From Siderastrea siderea (lineage: Eukaryota > Cnidaria > Anthozoa > Scleractinia > Rhizangiidae): a DNA stretch of 64,000 nucleotides. This document shows, piece by piece, positions 1-12,505 of this stretch. Under the pieces are notes generated by a model that did no database searches, was not told the origin of the DNA, and worked only from the letters and a program-made list of their open reading frames with translations. The stretch is from contig OZ034979.1 in assembly GCA_964030785.1 (NCBI GenBank), forward strand, positions 11,324,883 to 11,388,882, read 5' to 3'. Position numbers and translations under genes: made by a program. The first letter of the stretch is position 1; the number at the start of each line of letters is the position of its first letter.

Positions 1-3000
1 TTGATGTTACAAAATACATGTTATCCAGCATGTCTTTAAAAGTAATTCTTTTCTGTCTCCAGGTACATGTCAGGCATGGAATAGGAAACGAAACAGAAAC
101 ATTACCAAACTGGGATGTTAGTGAAAAGGTGGGAGAATTTGTGTTTATAATGCCTAGTGTTGGTTGGAGAAAATATCATGCAGCTGCTTATTCATCCTCA
201 CTGACTTCGCCACTTCATTTTTGTTACTTGAACTTCTTTATATGCTGAGACGATGATACTCATTATGGGTATCTATTCAGCTCAAACTGTTATCTTCCAT
301 GGGTGAATGGTGGCCTGGTTAGATGGTGGAAGGATCTGTCTTTACTTCCCTTGGAATTTTATCTGGTTAGTTTTATTTAAGGTGATTTCATCGAAATAGA
401 AGGAATAGTTAAGGTTTTATAAAACTTGGTCCAATTGGTAACTTTGTTTTGAACATTTCAAAAATGCTCGTTTTTGCACAACATGGATAGCCAATAATAG
501 CAACTAGACGACCGGCAAGGTTTTCCCGAGAAACCGTAATAATCAGAAATAAGAACTATAATTTCTTTAAAACGTCATTACTGGCTGCTGGCATTGAAAT
601 ATTGAAGCAGTTTAACAAAATAGACATTCATCTTGCTTTGCATACTATTTTAGTGAAACGGGAATTAGGGACATGAAATAAGTTGAAGAAGTTGCTGCAT
701 GCGTATATACCCTACTGCAACCTTAACCCTCGTGCGTACAATGGGGGGGGGGGGGGGGGGGGTGGATGCCACCCCCATAAGGTTTTCTTGAATTTTTCAA
801 AGACGATTTTTCATCAGCACCTACCGTTTTCAGTAGCTGTACGCTTATCCCTTGGACAACACATTTTGACACAAGTTTGGTGAGAATCAGTTACTATGGT
901 TACGAGATATGACGTCATAAGTATCAGGTGGTCAAGCCCTTTTTGAGTAAAAATGCTTGTTTTTCACGTTTTTTAGGTGGTAAAAGCACAAAATGTTGAG
1001 AAAAAGAAGCGAAGTGCTTAATTATGTCACTTTCTACGTGTCTAGCATCAAAAATTGTCGATTTCTGCCGTTTTTTCATAATTTCTAATTTTTTGTAAAA
1101 CCCCAGATGGCGGCCAAGATGGCCGCCATCGATGCATCTTGAGTGACTTCACAGGTCCCCAGTAGCGTGGCATCCCATAATATATACGTCATCTTGTAGA
1201 GCACAACGCAGGCCTTCTACTAAAGGTAAAATCTTTTCGAAAAATTGTAACATGTTGAAAACCTAAGGGAGGTTCCCCCCTCCCCATGTGCCACGGTTGG
1301 GGTGTGACTTTGCTTGTAGTTCCGAGGGTTAAGACGTCTTCTTTTCGGCATTTAAATAAAAATATCTCAAAGCAGAATTTTTAACTTTTCTTAAAATCGC
1401 GACGTATTGCACACTATCGTAAGATTATTAAAATTTATGTATTAAGAAATGGGAGTCACCGTGCTTGTTTAGGAGAAAACGACCATTTATTTCTCTGAAC
1501 AGTCAGTTTTCATAAAAAACCCACAGGTTCCAAACGTGCGCGCGCTAATCACGCAAACAATGATGCGCATAAAGGATGCTCAAGTAAATTGAATGGAATT
1601 ACCTTAAAGTGATCGAAGTCAGCTGCCGATCTTCTTATCAGCTACCGATCGCCATTAACAAGTCCACTCTTGAAAATTAGTTCACGACAAATCGACCACA
1701 CGATAGACTACGAGCAGTCTCGTTTTTCTCTTAGGGGATAGTCGCGCAAAAAGATCACATGAGCAAGTCCACTTTTGAAAATTATTATTTCAACAAATCG
1801 GCCACACAGTAAACTACGAACAGTCTCGTTTTTCTTTTAGGGGACAGTCGAGCAAAAAGAACACTTGAGCAAGCGCGAAAATCGTCTGCGCCGTGAAAAC
1901 GTGACGCGCGCGTGATTATCCGCTAATGCGGTGAGCCAGCTCATCACGTGCGTGTCACGTTTCCACGTAACAGGCAATTTGCGTGCTTCCTCTTTCTTTT
2001 CCTCAACTATCCCCGAGCGTAAAGGGAGACTGCTCGTAGTGTATAATCTAGCCTGACAAACACAAACTTTACTCCTTTTATTTATGTATTGTTGTTGTTT
2101 TATTTTCATGCAGGCTTCAAGGACCCTCTTCAGTTGTGAACATCAAGCGATTAAAAAAGCTAAGCATCAGTAAAGAAGAAGAGGAGGTAGATTAGCCTAT
2201 ATTCAGAAACACTGTTTTAAGCTTACCGCATTTACCTGATCCTACCTGCAGTTAGGCCGCACCCTTGTAAAGATAAACAAAGATTTGAAACTGGTTTGCC
2301 ACCTAGACGCGACACAAACATTCGCCAAGCAAATAGAACTTTACGTTCAGACTACAGCTTTTACTTGTGTGCGGCTGATACGCGGATAACTACGGTAGCT
2401 TTTAAACGTGTCCCCAGATGCTCTCTTCTGAGCCGTGGGCAAGCGCAAAGTGTGCGGAAGGGTCTGGGAACAGCTTGCATGACGGCGTGGCTGAGATAGT
2501 GACGTCATAGATTCGGGCCAAAAGTTGAATGAGCGGGAAGATAGCACCTGGGCACTAGGCTGTCTAGGTTTTCTTTGATTTGATTCAACGCCGAAATTAA
2601 GAGAGAATTGTTATGATACGGTGCAACACTTGTTCAGCGAACTGCTTGATGTATCGAACAAAATTCAGTATCATCCAATAATTCATAGCATATAGAGAAC
2701 GGATGAATTATGAACGGAAAAACTCCTGCTTGCATCCAAAACTCAGTCAACAGAACAGGAAAGCTAAGAAAACAGTCTTACTTGTGTAACTCAGTGATTA
2801 AGCTGAACTCTGGCAGAAACATCGAGCTGGAAATGAATAACCACCTGTCACTGATATGTTTTGAGAATAAGGATTTCAGTAGTAGGTCTAGTATGATCGT
2901 CCGGATGAGAGAGGTCCTTAAAAAGAAATCGTTAGTGGAAATGATTGATGCTTTCACAACCTGAACGTTTGACATAAATCAGACCTAGGAATTACTTAGG

Positions 3001-5719
3001 CGAGACCCAACGCCAAAAAGGTGCAATAAACTACCTTGCACCAAAGCGCTTTTTAACTGAATGTTAAAAAGCCAAAACTGCAACTGACGCTTATTTAACT
3101 AGCCATCTGCTTAGCCTATCACATGAAACACCGCAAAGTATCCAATAAACTAATAAAAACTCGAAGCAAATAGTGCATGCACCTAGTGTCACGAGCGAGA
3201 AGGGAACATCTGAAAATACAACCTTATACAATACCCTTGCGTCGCTCACAAACTATCACAGTATTTACTTTTTGACATCAAACTATGCCAAGTGCTTAAG
3301 GAACCTTGCAAAACAAAACATATTAGTTTTAACTGAGGCGTTACAAGACGAAACACTCAGGAATACCGCCAAACCTAACGAAACGAATTCCAACTTATTA
3401 CAACCGCAATAAAACTCTATACAGGACCTTTGAGCGGATTCTACAACTCTGCAATATCCATATCGCTCACAAAATTATCATTTCTTAACAACTGATTCTG
3501 ATCAATGTTAAGAACCAGGAGGAATCTAGCGAGGAACAAGGAACAGCCTGGAATAGTAAAATTTTCTTGTGTTGCGCAACGACATGTTAACTGTGCATCG
3601 CACACTGAAATCGCGAAATGCATGAATCAGTTAACTTAGGAATTGAACAAGTGTTTTCAAGGAAAGAACAAGTGGACTAGTCAGTTTGTATTCCTGAAAT
3701 TTCGTCACATTAAATTCCCAATGAAAATGGTAGATTTGATTCATAACAGTCCTGCCAACATTGGTCTCTTCGTTCCTTCGTGTATTTTTTTCCATTGAGT
3801 TTCAGCCTCTTCGGTGCGGCGCAAATGTAAGAGGTTTTGCTTCATTAGCCAATTGAAATTCAATTTTGTTTTACAAAAGCACACATTCCAGGAAAAATTA
3901 GCAAGATTATTAGTTAAACTTTACATTGTTACGATCATACAACGATTAACAGGAAAAAATATTGGTAAAAACAATACAAAACACGCCTTGCAGAAAACAG
4001 TTTGAAAACCTTTTTTACACCAAACACCAAACAGACAAACATCAGCAACCACGAGATCGCCTCCGTGGGACGGTTATTTGATAAAAATAATAAGCTATTT
4101 GCCCGTTGTCGGTCGTGAAATGTCAAAAAAGTAAGTTTTTTTGTAGCAGTGTTAGGCAATTCATTTTCTGTGAGATTAAACTCAAGCCGATAATAATGCG
4201 AGGTCTTAGTAATGTATTAAGTCAAGGCATATCTTTTTTTTTTAAATTATGGTTTCACACGCATTGAAAAGGGATTCTGGTAATTGTAATAAAGTAGCTT
4301 TTGAAAGGTGCCAGAAGTAAACTATACATTTGAAAACTTCGGAGATTTATTTAGCTTAGGCATACCGTCTTAACAAGACTGTTTTTTTACAAAAACTTGA
4401 GTTCGATTTATTGTAAGAAAGAAACTCATGTACAACAGCAAATCAACAGTTTTGGTTTATTCTTATAAACCGAAACTCAATAATTGCAAAAACTCGGGGA
4501 AAACTGACAGGTAAATATTCTTACCTTCCATTTTTCGCTTTCCACGTGCAATCCTCGTCTCTTTGCCGTACAGCGCAGACTCCAACTTAACTTTTTAGTT
4601 ATTACCGCTGACCACTATTTCTCATTCCCCATTCCTCGTTTTAGTAACATCCGAGTAATTTTAAACAAACATGGACCGTTTTCAGGATTCATTTAATGTC
4701 AAATGGCTTTCGGTCTTTCAAAGTTTTACGTTTAATTAAGAACTAGCTGACATAGCCTTTCATAATCCAGGATTAAAAGTTTACTTCGGTTTTGCTTTCT
4801 TCCTCAATAATTCAAAAGTTTCCTCCTGCAAAAGTTAAGTTTTCGGCTCAACAGTATTCCCAAAGTCACCCGAAATTAAAGAGAAATAAAATATTTTTCA
4901 TAGAAATCGCGTTTGAGAAGTTATAAAACATAAACGCAAATTTGATACGATTACTGTTTTTAATCCTTTGAGCAACTTTTTCAGCAGATTACTCAGAGTC
5001 CCTCTAAATTATCTAAATTAATAAAGATCACAATATATTTTACAAAACCCCGATTGAGAAGTTACAAAACTTATCGGCAAAGTTTATTTTACGAAATGAT
5101 GATGATCCTCGCAGTTAAAGATATCAACTTCAGCAGTTGACAAAAGAACAACCTGATAAAAGTCAGGCCTTTACCGGGGATTACCGGTGGCTAGCGCGTA
5201 GGCTTATTCAGTCCTCCTTTGAGGAAGCGGTTTCCAGTTTGCGTTTCTTTTTTTAAATAAGGGAGTTAGCTTGTAAACAAACGGTGCTGTGACCTCTATG
5301 CTCTGCCGGTGGGAAAATGAAAACACGCAAATTTGGATTTATCAGTGACTTGATAAGTTAAATTGGCCACTGTAAAGAAATCTAAGAGATGACATTTCGA
5401 GCGTAAGCCCTTCGTCAGAGCTACATGAAAATAAGGGGAGACATGGCTCAAAGAAAATGCGTTACCAAAGAAGTAGGGGTTGGGCTCAAAGGGATAAGAA
5501 CGAATTTTCAGTTTTCAATTCATTTTCAGTGCACCTTTGAACATTCCAGGTAATTATAAGCTAAGCGTGGACGCACCACTGACCATACATGTTCTCATGT
5601 GTCCTTACTAAAGTACACAATGAAATTCTTTTATGGAAATTTACTTGACAACTCTTCTGCTACAGTAACATTATAAACGAAACTGTTAAGAATCATTACA
5701 TACTTCATGATCTTTTAAT
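1..5719. other. host intergenic DNA, no supportable gene
   Basis: AT-rich sequence with only short, non-conserved open frames. Visible structure is limited to a run of 20 G at 743-762, a perfect short palindrome at 1106-1130 (GATGGCGGCC arms around AAGAT), and a diverged single-arm copy of a foldback element at about 4480-4660. I see no convincing coding exon; a possible short exon at 63-128 is discussed under rejected items. Confidence 0.6.
4480..4660. repeat. single-arm copy of foldback element B
   Basis: This stretch closely resembles the right arm of the 14943-16255 foldback element. Both run through CTTACCTTCCAT, then CCTCGTCTCTTTGCCG, GCGCAGACTCCAAC, ATTACCGCTGACCA and finish CATTCCTCGTTTTAGTAACATCC-like sequence. 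The match shows that the foldback family is dispersed in the locus rather than unique. Confidence 0.7.
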
Positions 5720-5973
5720 TTACTTCGTCATTTCTGTGCATTTACAATCATCTTCTGTTAAGTTCGCTGAGTAATCAGCATTCTCATGCATCAATCGACA
5801 ATACGTGTCTTCACCCAGGAAGTTATGATTGCATTGCGTAGCTCCAGTACACAACACAAACGGGCAGGTGCACCACTGGCCGCGATCGGTCTTGTGGTTA
5901 ACGTCTGTACATTTTGATGTTTCCCCTCTGTATGCTATCTGGTCGAATTTTACTGGCACAATTTCAAGTGCAT
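5720..5973 (-). CDS. eight-cysteine secreted peptide, last exon (paralogue A)
   Basis: I do not recognise the family. The exon starts after a splice acceptor (TTTTATAG on the minus strand, 5974-5981) and ends at a stop at 5720. Its roughly 84 residues share the cysteine frame of the gene at 19482-21280: C-x12-C-x-C-x4-C-x5-C-x10-C-x17-C-x-C, including the shared strings CPFVLCTGA and a DYSANLT/DYTADLT block. The phase-1 junction is also the same. The open frame continues upstream past the acceptor but reads as intron. The first exon with the signal peptide should lie upstream on the minus strand (above 6000) and I could not find it. Function is unknown; a secreted, disulfide-rich peptide is the reasonable inference. 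Confidence 0.65.
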
Positions 5974-8784
5974 CTATAAAATAATGATAATGAAAATGAC
6001 AATGGGGTGATTGCAAGGCGAGGTTACATTGTACCACAACTTTCTCTGTACATATACAGGACAAGACAAGACAAGACAAAGATATAAATAAGATCTCCAA
6101 GTCCGCAAATCACGTGTATACAGTTATCTTTAGAACTAAAGCGTCCGATACTAAATGTATTGAGCTCAGTAAATTTGTTGACGTCCCATTAAAGTACCAA
6201 AAAAATTATCTTCGTTATTGAAACGTTAGGGTGTTAAGTTCTTTTGTGGGACTGTAAATTTTGGAGAAATTATTCGACGAAATATGTCCAAAAAATAGTC
6301 TAGTGGCTCCGTTACTGCCCGTCTGATTACATTTTTGTGGTTTCAGCTCTTATTCGATGGGAAGATTAATAATTGACATAAAGAAGTCAAAATAAAAGTG
6401 TTCTCGGCTTTTTTATCCGCAGTGTTCATTCCAGACATTCTAGTAAATGCTGTCCATCTCTTTTGCTTTCACTCCTGTTTCACAAATGTTGCTTGTACCC
6501 CCGCCCCCTGTCCCTTCCCCGCCCTCTTACCCCATATTTATGACTTCCCGTATTCCTGTACTCACCATTTTGTTTGTCATGTTTCTTCCCTTTTTTGTTC
6601 TGGACCGACTTCTTCCGTTCTTTGGCCTGAACCTCTTTGGCCTGAGAGAGGGAACAAACAAATAAAATGAAATACAATGGAAACATGAAATAACGAACCT
6701 CTATGTAACGAAAACCTCGGTATAACGAGCGATATTCTTCAGCCAGTAATAGTGATATGTATGGAAAAGGACTCCGATAAACGAACCCCCATTATAAACA
6801 AAGACATTTCGCCAGTCCCTTGGCATTTCGTTGTATCGGGGTTCCACTTTAAAGCTGATACGAAAATGTTACCCTGCTTTACACAGTATGTTGGTTGACT
6901 GTATTGCTTGTTCCCTCCTTACTCCGAGATAATTCTTCGATTCGTGTTTTTTTCTTCCTTTGAAAGTTTTTCGTTCCTTCACTAAAGCCAACAAATTTAA
7001 ATTGGAGTTCGATCCGGTTTTGAGAGGCACAGGTTTTTTGGGCGTGGTTATCCTTTTGCTAGAGTTACCCTATCTCTAGTCGATCACAACAAAATGCAGA
7101 AAACCCAACGAACCAATCAGATCTCCAAGCAAATTTATGATACCAGCGTTAAGGGCGGGAAAACGAGTAGTGGTGCCGAGTATCGATTGCTTTTGGTTTT
7201 ACTTCTAATTAGTCAAGAAAGGGGCGTGACGTTTTCTATCCAATCACAGGGCGCAGTGAAAAAAAATACTTCTAACAACAATTATTTTTTCTAATAAATC
7301 ATACAGGAGCAAGGAAAGTTAAAACTGGGGTTAAGGAATCTAAAGTGAAGGAAAGCTATACTTAGGCAAAAGGTAATCGTAAAATTAAATTTTCATTCAG
7401 CGAAGGAGATAGGTCTAGCTACAAAAATCCGAACATTTTTCGGGTTTTTAGAGCTTCACGAGATTTTTGGAAAACTGTAAGATTTGTAGAGATTTGGAGG
7501 GATTTTTAGAGGTTTTGGTGAATATTTTCAAGGTTTTTTGTTTATTTGTTGCAAAAAAGCTTGAAACTTAGAAATGTGTCGCCACAAGCGATTGTGACGA
7601 AACTTTTTGATGCCCCCTTGATGCCCCCTCACCGTATCGGTCGGCGGTTATACTAATAATCCAGCATTCCTTGCTGTCCGTGAGTTCAAAATGGCGGGCT
7701 CAGCAGAGCTTGTTGATTAGGCTGAGACTGGGCGCTTGCAGAAAGCCCACCATAGCCATGGAATTTTCACCACAGATCACCCAATTTTTTAACATCATGG
7801 GATTTTTAGAGATTTTTAGGAGTTTTTATGGGATTTTTAGAGGTGAAACCGGAGATTTTTAGAACATTTTTTGATTTTTGTAGTAGGCCTACAAGCAGAT
7901 GATAACAAACCACAAATTAACAAACATTGAGATGGGTTAGCGACATCGCTGATAATTCCCGAGATTAGCAAAGGAAAGAAACCCTTTCTTAGGCGAAAGG
8001 AGTCCCCAAACCAAAGGCAAAGAAAAGTGGAAAAATGCGAAAGTGACGACACTACACCATAGGGAGATTTCTAGCCGTTTAGGAATAATAACAGTCTTTT
8101 CTTGAGTCAAAAAACACTATGTTACTAATGTAGCCTGAAAAACTGAAACTCATGACGATAATCCTTCAAGAAACAAGAAGATGGCTAAAACTGGGGGAGT
8201 TGAAGACGTTTACAAGTGACAAAAATTTTTCTTCCAGTTTAATGTAAGGGATTATCAGGTTATAGATTTCTGACGTCGCCGTATGGCCTATCATCTACAT
8301 TCCCGTGGATTTAATTTAATTTGTTACTTTAGCAAAAAGGGTCACAAAGATTATCCGTCGAAAATAAAAATCCACAAAAAATGTAAAACAAAAAGGTACT
8401 TAAAATTCCCTTGTTTGTTTGTTTGTGTTTTTTTTCACAGTTAAGTATAATTTGCACGTGCTGTTGACCATAAAACTTTTATCTTTCGCTCGACTGGAAT
8501 AAGCTTTGTACCCTTGTCAATGTTGTACTTAAGACATTGTTTTACTCCCCCGCTCAAATTTACTGGTAAATTCGCTTTGCACGATTTTGGCGAATTCTAA
8601 ACTCGGGCAATAAAATGTGTTACATGTGCTAGCATAAACGTTTTACGAGGAAAAGCTATCTTGACTGCAAAAGGCCTTGTCAAGTGAATGACCTCATCAC
8701 ACTAGCGGAAACAAAAGGCACAACTTTTTCATTTAATAAAACCATTTTCCATCCTTTAAGTTAACAACTTGTTTGAAATTAACG
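5974..8784. other. host intergenic or intron, transposon debris
   Basis: No supportable coding region. ACAAG pentanucleotide repeats occur at about 6060-6078. A stretch at about 6690-6860 carries inverted AACGAAAACCTCGGTATAACG / CGTTGTATCGGGGTTCCAC-type ends, of the kind seen in pogo/Tigger-derived short elements. At 7430-7870 a loose low-complexity series of GATTTTTAGAG-like units occurs. The first exon of paralogue A may be hidden here. Confidence 0.4.
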
Positions 8785-8820
8785 TCCTCTGCTAAGTGCG
8801 ACGTTCAGTCGCACATAACA

Positions 8821-8853
8821 GACGACTTTAACGTCTCAGACGTTAAAGTCGTC
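8821..8853. repeat. perfect 15-bp-arm palindrome of a TTAACGTC MITE
   Basis: GACGACTTTAACGTC, a 3-nt spacer, then its exact reverse complement. A second, less perfect copy of the same motif (TTAACGTCTGAGACGTTAA and GACGACTTAAACGTC) lies at about 9297-9355, and both are followed by AAAACGG(G)-type sequence. The two probably mark the ends of one short foldback element of about 0.55 kb (8800-9365). Confidence 0.6.
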
Positions 8854-9399
8854 TAGTATGAAAACGGGACGTCCTTAACTGGGTCGAATTTAGCCCTGAA
8901 GTGCTTTATCGTCCCAATTTAGGTAGTTGTTTCTCCATCACGAAGAATCCCTCTGTTCATCTCCACTTCTTTCCTTCCTTTCTTTCTTGTTGGCCACGGC
9001 ACACAAGCCAAGTGCTTCTTCCAAAAACCGCTTCCTTGACTGATTTTGGCTTTTTAAAAACATTTGCTTTTCCATGTCTTCTATTTCCCGAAGACGTCGA
9101 GGACAAGACCTCAGAAACTGCGAGCGAGTTAAGCAAAGTCTCCGCCATCTTTACATGTAGGTGGATTTATTTTTTTGAGCACTTAAATTGATTTGCCGCC
9201 GACGTTAGTCGTGTCTAGTGTCTTCCGAGAACAGAACCCAGTCTTTTTCTTAGAAAATCTTGGTTTTTTTCTATTTGGTCGTCTCCTTTAATACCAGACG
9301 ACATTAACGTCTGAGACGTTAAATACGTCTAGACGACTTAAACGTCTCTAGCATTAAAACGGCCTTTAACTAAATATTACTGTTAAGGATCATAACTAT

Positions 9400-10200
9400 T
9401 ACAAGAAAGTCTTAAAAGAGAACAAGCCTAAAAAACTTACCTTCAGGTGACTTCAAAACCTTGATATCTCAATGACTTTACACACTTCTCAGATGATATA
9501 GGATAATGGTAACAATAGAGACTATACTTGCCAAGCTGGCAATCCAAATATAGAGTTCAACACCAGTTTTTTGACTCAGCTTGCTAACTAATGAGCGCAT
9601 CATTGAATTTAACGCTAAACAAGTGGTGTATTCTAAAGAATACAATAAAACATGAGGGGGAGGTTTGATAAACGAGGATATTATATATTAGTCTATTTTG
9701 TAAACGTAGGGACAAAAATGGTAACAAAAGTGAGAGAGATCGCCTCATCTTTCATTTTGAAAATTAAAAAAAAAACAAACTAAAACAAATAGTATTACAT
9801 GAAAGTACTGCTTAACAGCTTTTATATGAATGGTAACACTTTCTTAATTTATTGACAGAGTCAAATTCTGCGTGTCCAACATTCAACACCAGTTTTTTCG
9901 CAGCTTGTTAAGGAATAAAGCGCATCAATGAATTTAAGGCTAAACCAGTGGCGTATTTTGAAGACTACAATAAAACATCAGGGGGGAAGTTTCCCAAACG
10001 TGGATAAGCAATGGATGAACGACATTCAACGTGGTGTATACAAAATACGCGAATCTGATTGGCTGAATTGCTATGGTTTATTCGTTGAAAGAATCATCGA
10101 TCGCTCTTGTTTCCTTCGGAAAATAAAATTTCCTTTGACTTATTTTAAATACGTCTTAAATATTGCTGTTTTCCAATTGCAATCACTTTGTTGACTATTA
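9400..10200. repeat. left arm of an 8-kb inverted-repeat complex
   Basis: This stretch is repeated in inverse orientation, with interruptions, at 16425-17600. Matching blocks, read outside-in: 9400-9660 with 17380-17600 (CCTATATCATCTG region and the AACACCAG...GAATAAAGCGC block), 9780-9870 with 17195-17275, and 9880-10200 with 16425-16745 (GGCGTATTTTG, CAATAAAACATCAGGGGG, ATCGCTCTTGTTTTCC). The arms are diverged, so this is old. Frames such as 9928-10194 here are repeat DNA, not genes. Confidence 0.7.
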
Positions 10201-10238
10201 AGATAAGCAGTCCGAACGTCTTCATTTTCGACCGGAGC

Positions 10239-10306
10239 TGATTGTCTGTTAGCCAACAGACAATCCAACAGACAATCACAAAGATAGTGATTGTCTGTTA
10301 GCCAGC
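10239..10306. repeat. short inverted/tandem repeat of GATTGTCTGTTAGCCA
   Basis: The unit TGATTGTCTGTTAGCCA occurs twice, separated by its inverted form ACAGACAATC given twice. It sits just inside the left arm of the large inverted repeat and could form a hairpin. No function is evident. Confidence 0.6.
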
Positions 10307-11219
10307 AAAAAAACTCGGCCTTGTGGATTCTAAAGAACAAAACATTAAAAGAAAATTAACAAGTAGTTTCAATTGAGTTAAAAGAAAACTTTACTGTGCT
10401 TCAGACTTCAATATTTTGGCGTCCTGTTATAAATAATTCAGATGTTTTGTCACTCGTCAACTATGAACCTTTGCTTTGTTAACGAAGATTATCAAAATCG
10501 AATTCTCTACACTTTGCGTGTTAAAAAAAAAACCTCTTTAAAAAAAACATCAGCAATTCCACTTGACGTTTCGGCTTATCTCAGGCGATTTTTCGGACGA
10601 ATTTCTTGATCCATGAACGACTCCTTTAAAAAAAGAAGAAATCAGTCATTCTAACAATGAACGATTTAGTTAGATCGTAACTTTGCTAATAATTTTTCAC
10701 ACACCCACAGTAAATCAAAACAACCGTTTATGATCATATACATCAACCAAAGAACCCAATGATTTATTGTTTCACCAATCAAATGAAAAATATTCCAGTC
10801 AAAATAAAACGGTCAGGAATAGTTATTTCAGGTCTCCACCCAAACAAGATGGCGCAGAACATTTAGATATGAATATCTATTGATATGACGTTCAATTTCA
10901 CCAAATCCAAGAAAAAATGTCCTCTGTTTTGAGATTATGGACATTTTAATGTGCGGATTTATTGTTCGGACGTTTCGTTTTTCAGATATCTTAAGGGGTA
11001 TCGGAAATTTGCACAAACGAGTTTAAGTATAGCAGGTGTTCATTCAGAGAGCACAACAAAAATGCTCTCTTTTCATACATGTTTTTTCAATTAACATGAA
11101 TATCTATATAATCTGCACTAACGAAATGAAAAAAATAGCCTGATAGAATGGAATGCAACTTTTCCCGATTTGCTTTGGCCACGAATTCAGATGACATAAT
11201 GAACTCCTATGTCGATATG

Positions 11220-12200
11220 CAGGGTCAAGGAAAGGTTTCCATTGAACATCTAAACGCACAGCAGGACAAGTTGGTTTCAAACAACGGAAGACCAATTTGC
11301 CATTGTTAGATGGAACAGGTAAATAAGGAAAAAGTCCCGAAAAGTCTACTTTATTCTATGAAGGTAACGGCAAAAGTGGTAACAAAAAGGTTGGAAGGTC
11401 TTCTATTTCTTTAGCTAATTAAACAGTTGGAACCTTTATCTGTTTAGTCTGAGATGGGATAGCAAAACAGTTTCGTCGCTTTTAAATTGTCTTTGAGTGA
11501 TAAACTTCGGAATGGAAGTTTTGAAATCATTTTATAGTTAAATTACTTGTAGATGTGAAGGACATTCGGCGTTTGAATGCAGGAAGCCATGCAACGAAAA
11601 ATTAACGGTTCTGCTCCTTCCTTGACCCAATCCCTTACTGATTGTAAAGCTGGCATTATGACAAAAAGATAAATTTGACCTATTACAGTAGTGCCAGCCT
11701 TGCAACCAATTTGGCTTCTTAAGGATAGTTTCCTTTTTAAATACAGTTGATTTGGAACCTTTTGTGACTGAGTTTCATTGGTTCGTCAGTACATTTTAGT
11801 TTCCAATTGTTATTGCTCCTCAACTGAATTTACTCGATAACATAGAGGAACATCTTTAGTGTTAGTCGTGTAATGCTGTGGTAATTTAAACCTGTCAATG
11901 AAATCTTAAGTGTTGCTCAGTACTCGGGAAGCTGTTAAGGAGTATCATTCTGTGATATAATACTGTTTGATTTTGTTTGTTTGTTTCTTATTGTTTAGTT
12001 TTTACACTTTATAAAATGAATTAAAAGACAACTTCTAACCTTTCCGCCGTTACTATCACAGGAAAAAGACTCTTTTTCACCAATTTACCTGTTTTTCCAA
12101 ACAATGGCAAATTTGTCTTCCGTTGTTTGAAAACAACTGGTCCTGCTGTGCGTTCAGATGTCCAAAGGAAATCTTCCCACCCTGCATGTCGAGAAAGGAG
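11220..12200. repeat. two inverted copies of a MITE-like repeat
   Basis: A block at 11224-11400 (CATCTAAACGCACAGCAGGAC ... GGTAACAAAAAGGTTGGAA) reappears inverted at about 12040-12180 and again in direct orientation at 16800-16985. The adjoining block 11930-12035 (AGTATCATTCTGTGATATAATACTG) reappears inverted at 16985-17090. No long open frame spans them. They are non-autonomous mobile elements or arms of one. Confidence 0.6.
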
Positions 12201-12505
12201 CTTAAGTCAAACCATCAAAATTCAAGGCTAAAGCAACGTGAGAAAAAAAAGTCAGATTCCTAGTTTCATTTCGTTAAGTTAATCCAGTTGTTTGAATATT
12301 CATGACATTTCAAAAGAAAAAAAAGAGCATTTTTGTTTGTTGTGCTCTCTAAATGAACATCTGCTTTACTTTTTAAAACTTCGAAAATTTCAACGCCTAA
12401 GATTTGCCAAAAAGTTGAAGGAAATCGCTGATGTTGTTTAAAGAATTTGATTTAAGACACACCAAACGTAGAGAATTCGATTCTGACCTTCGGTTACAAA
12501 GTTGC

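Noticed and set aside
63..128. Possible host exon (CTGTCTCCAG acceptor, AAG|GTGGGA donor; open frame VHVRHGIGNETETLP)
   Set aside because: A candidate partner at 2114-2186 (GPSSVVNIKRLKKLSISKEEEE) does not share a compatible phase without a stop, so no gene model could be supported.
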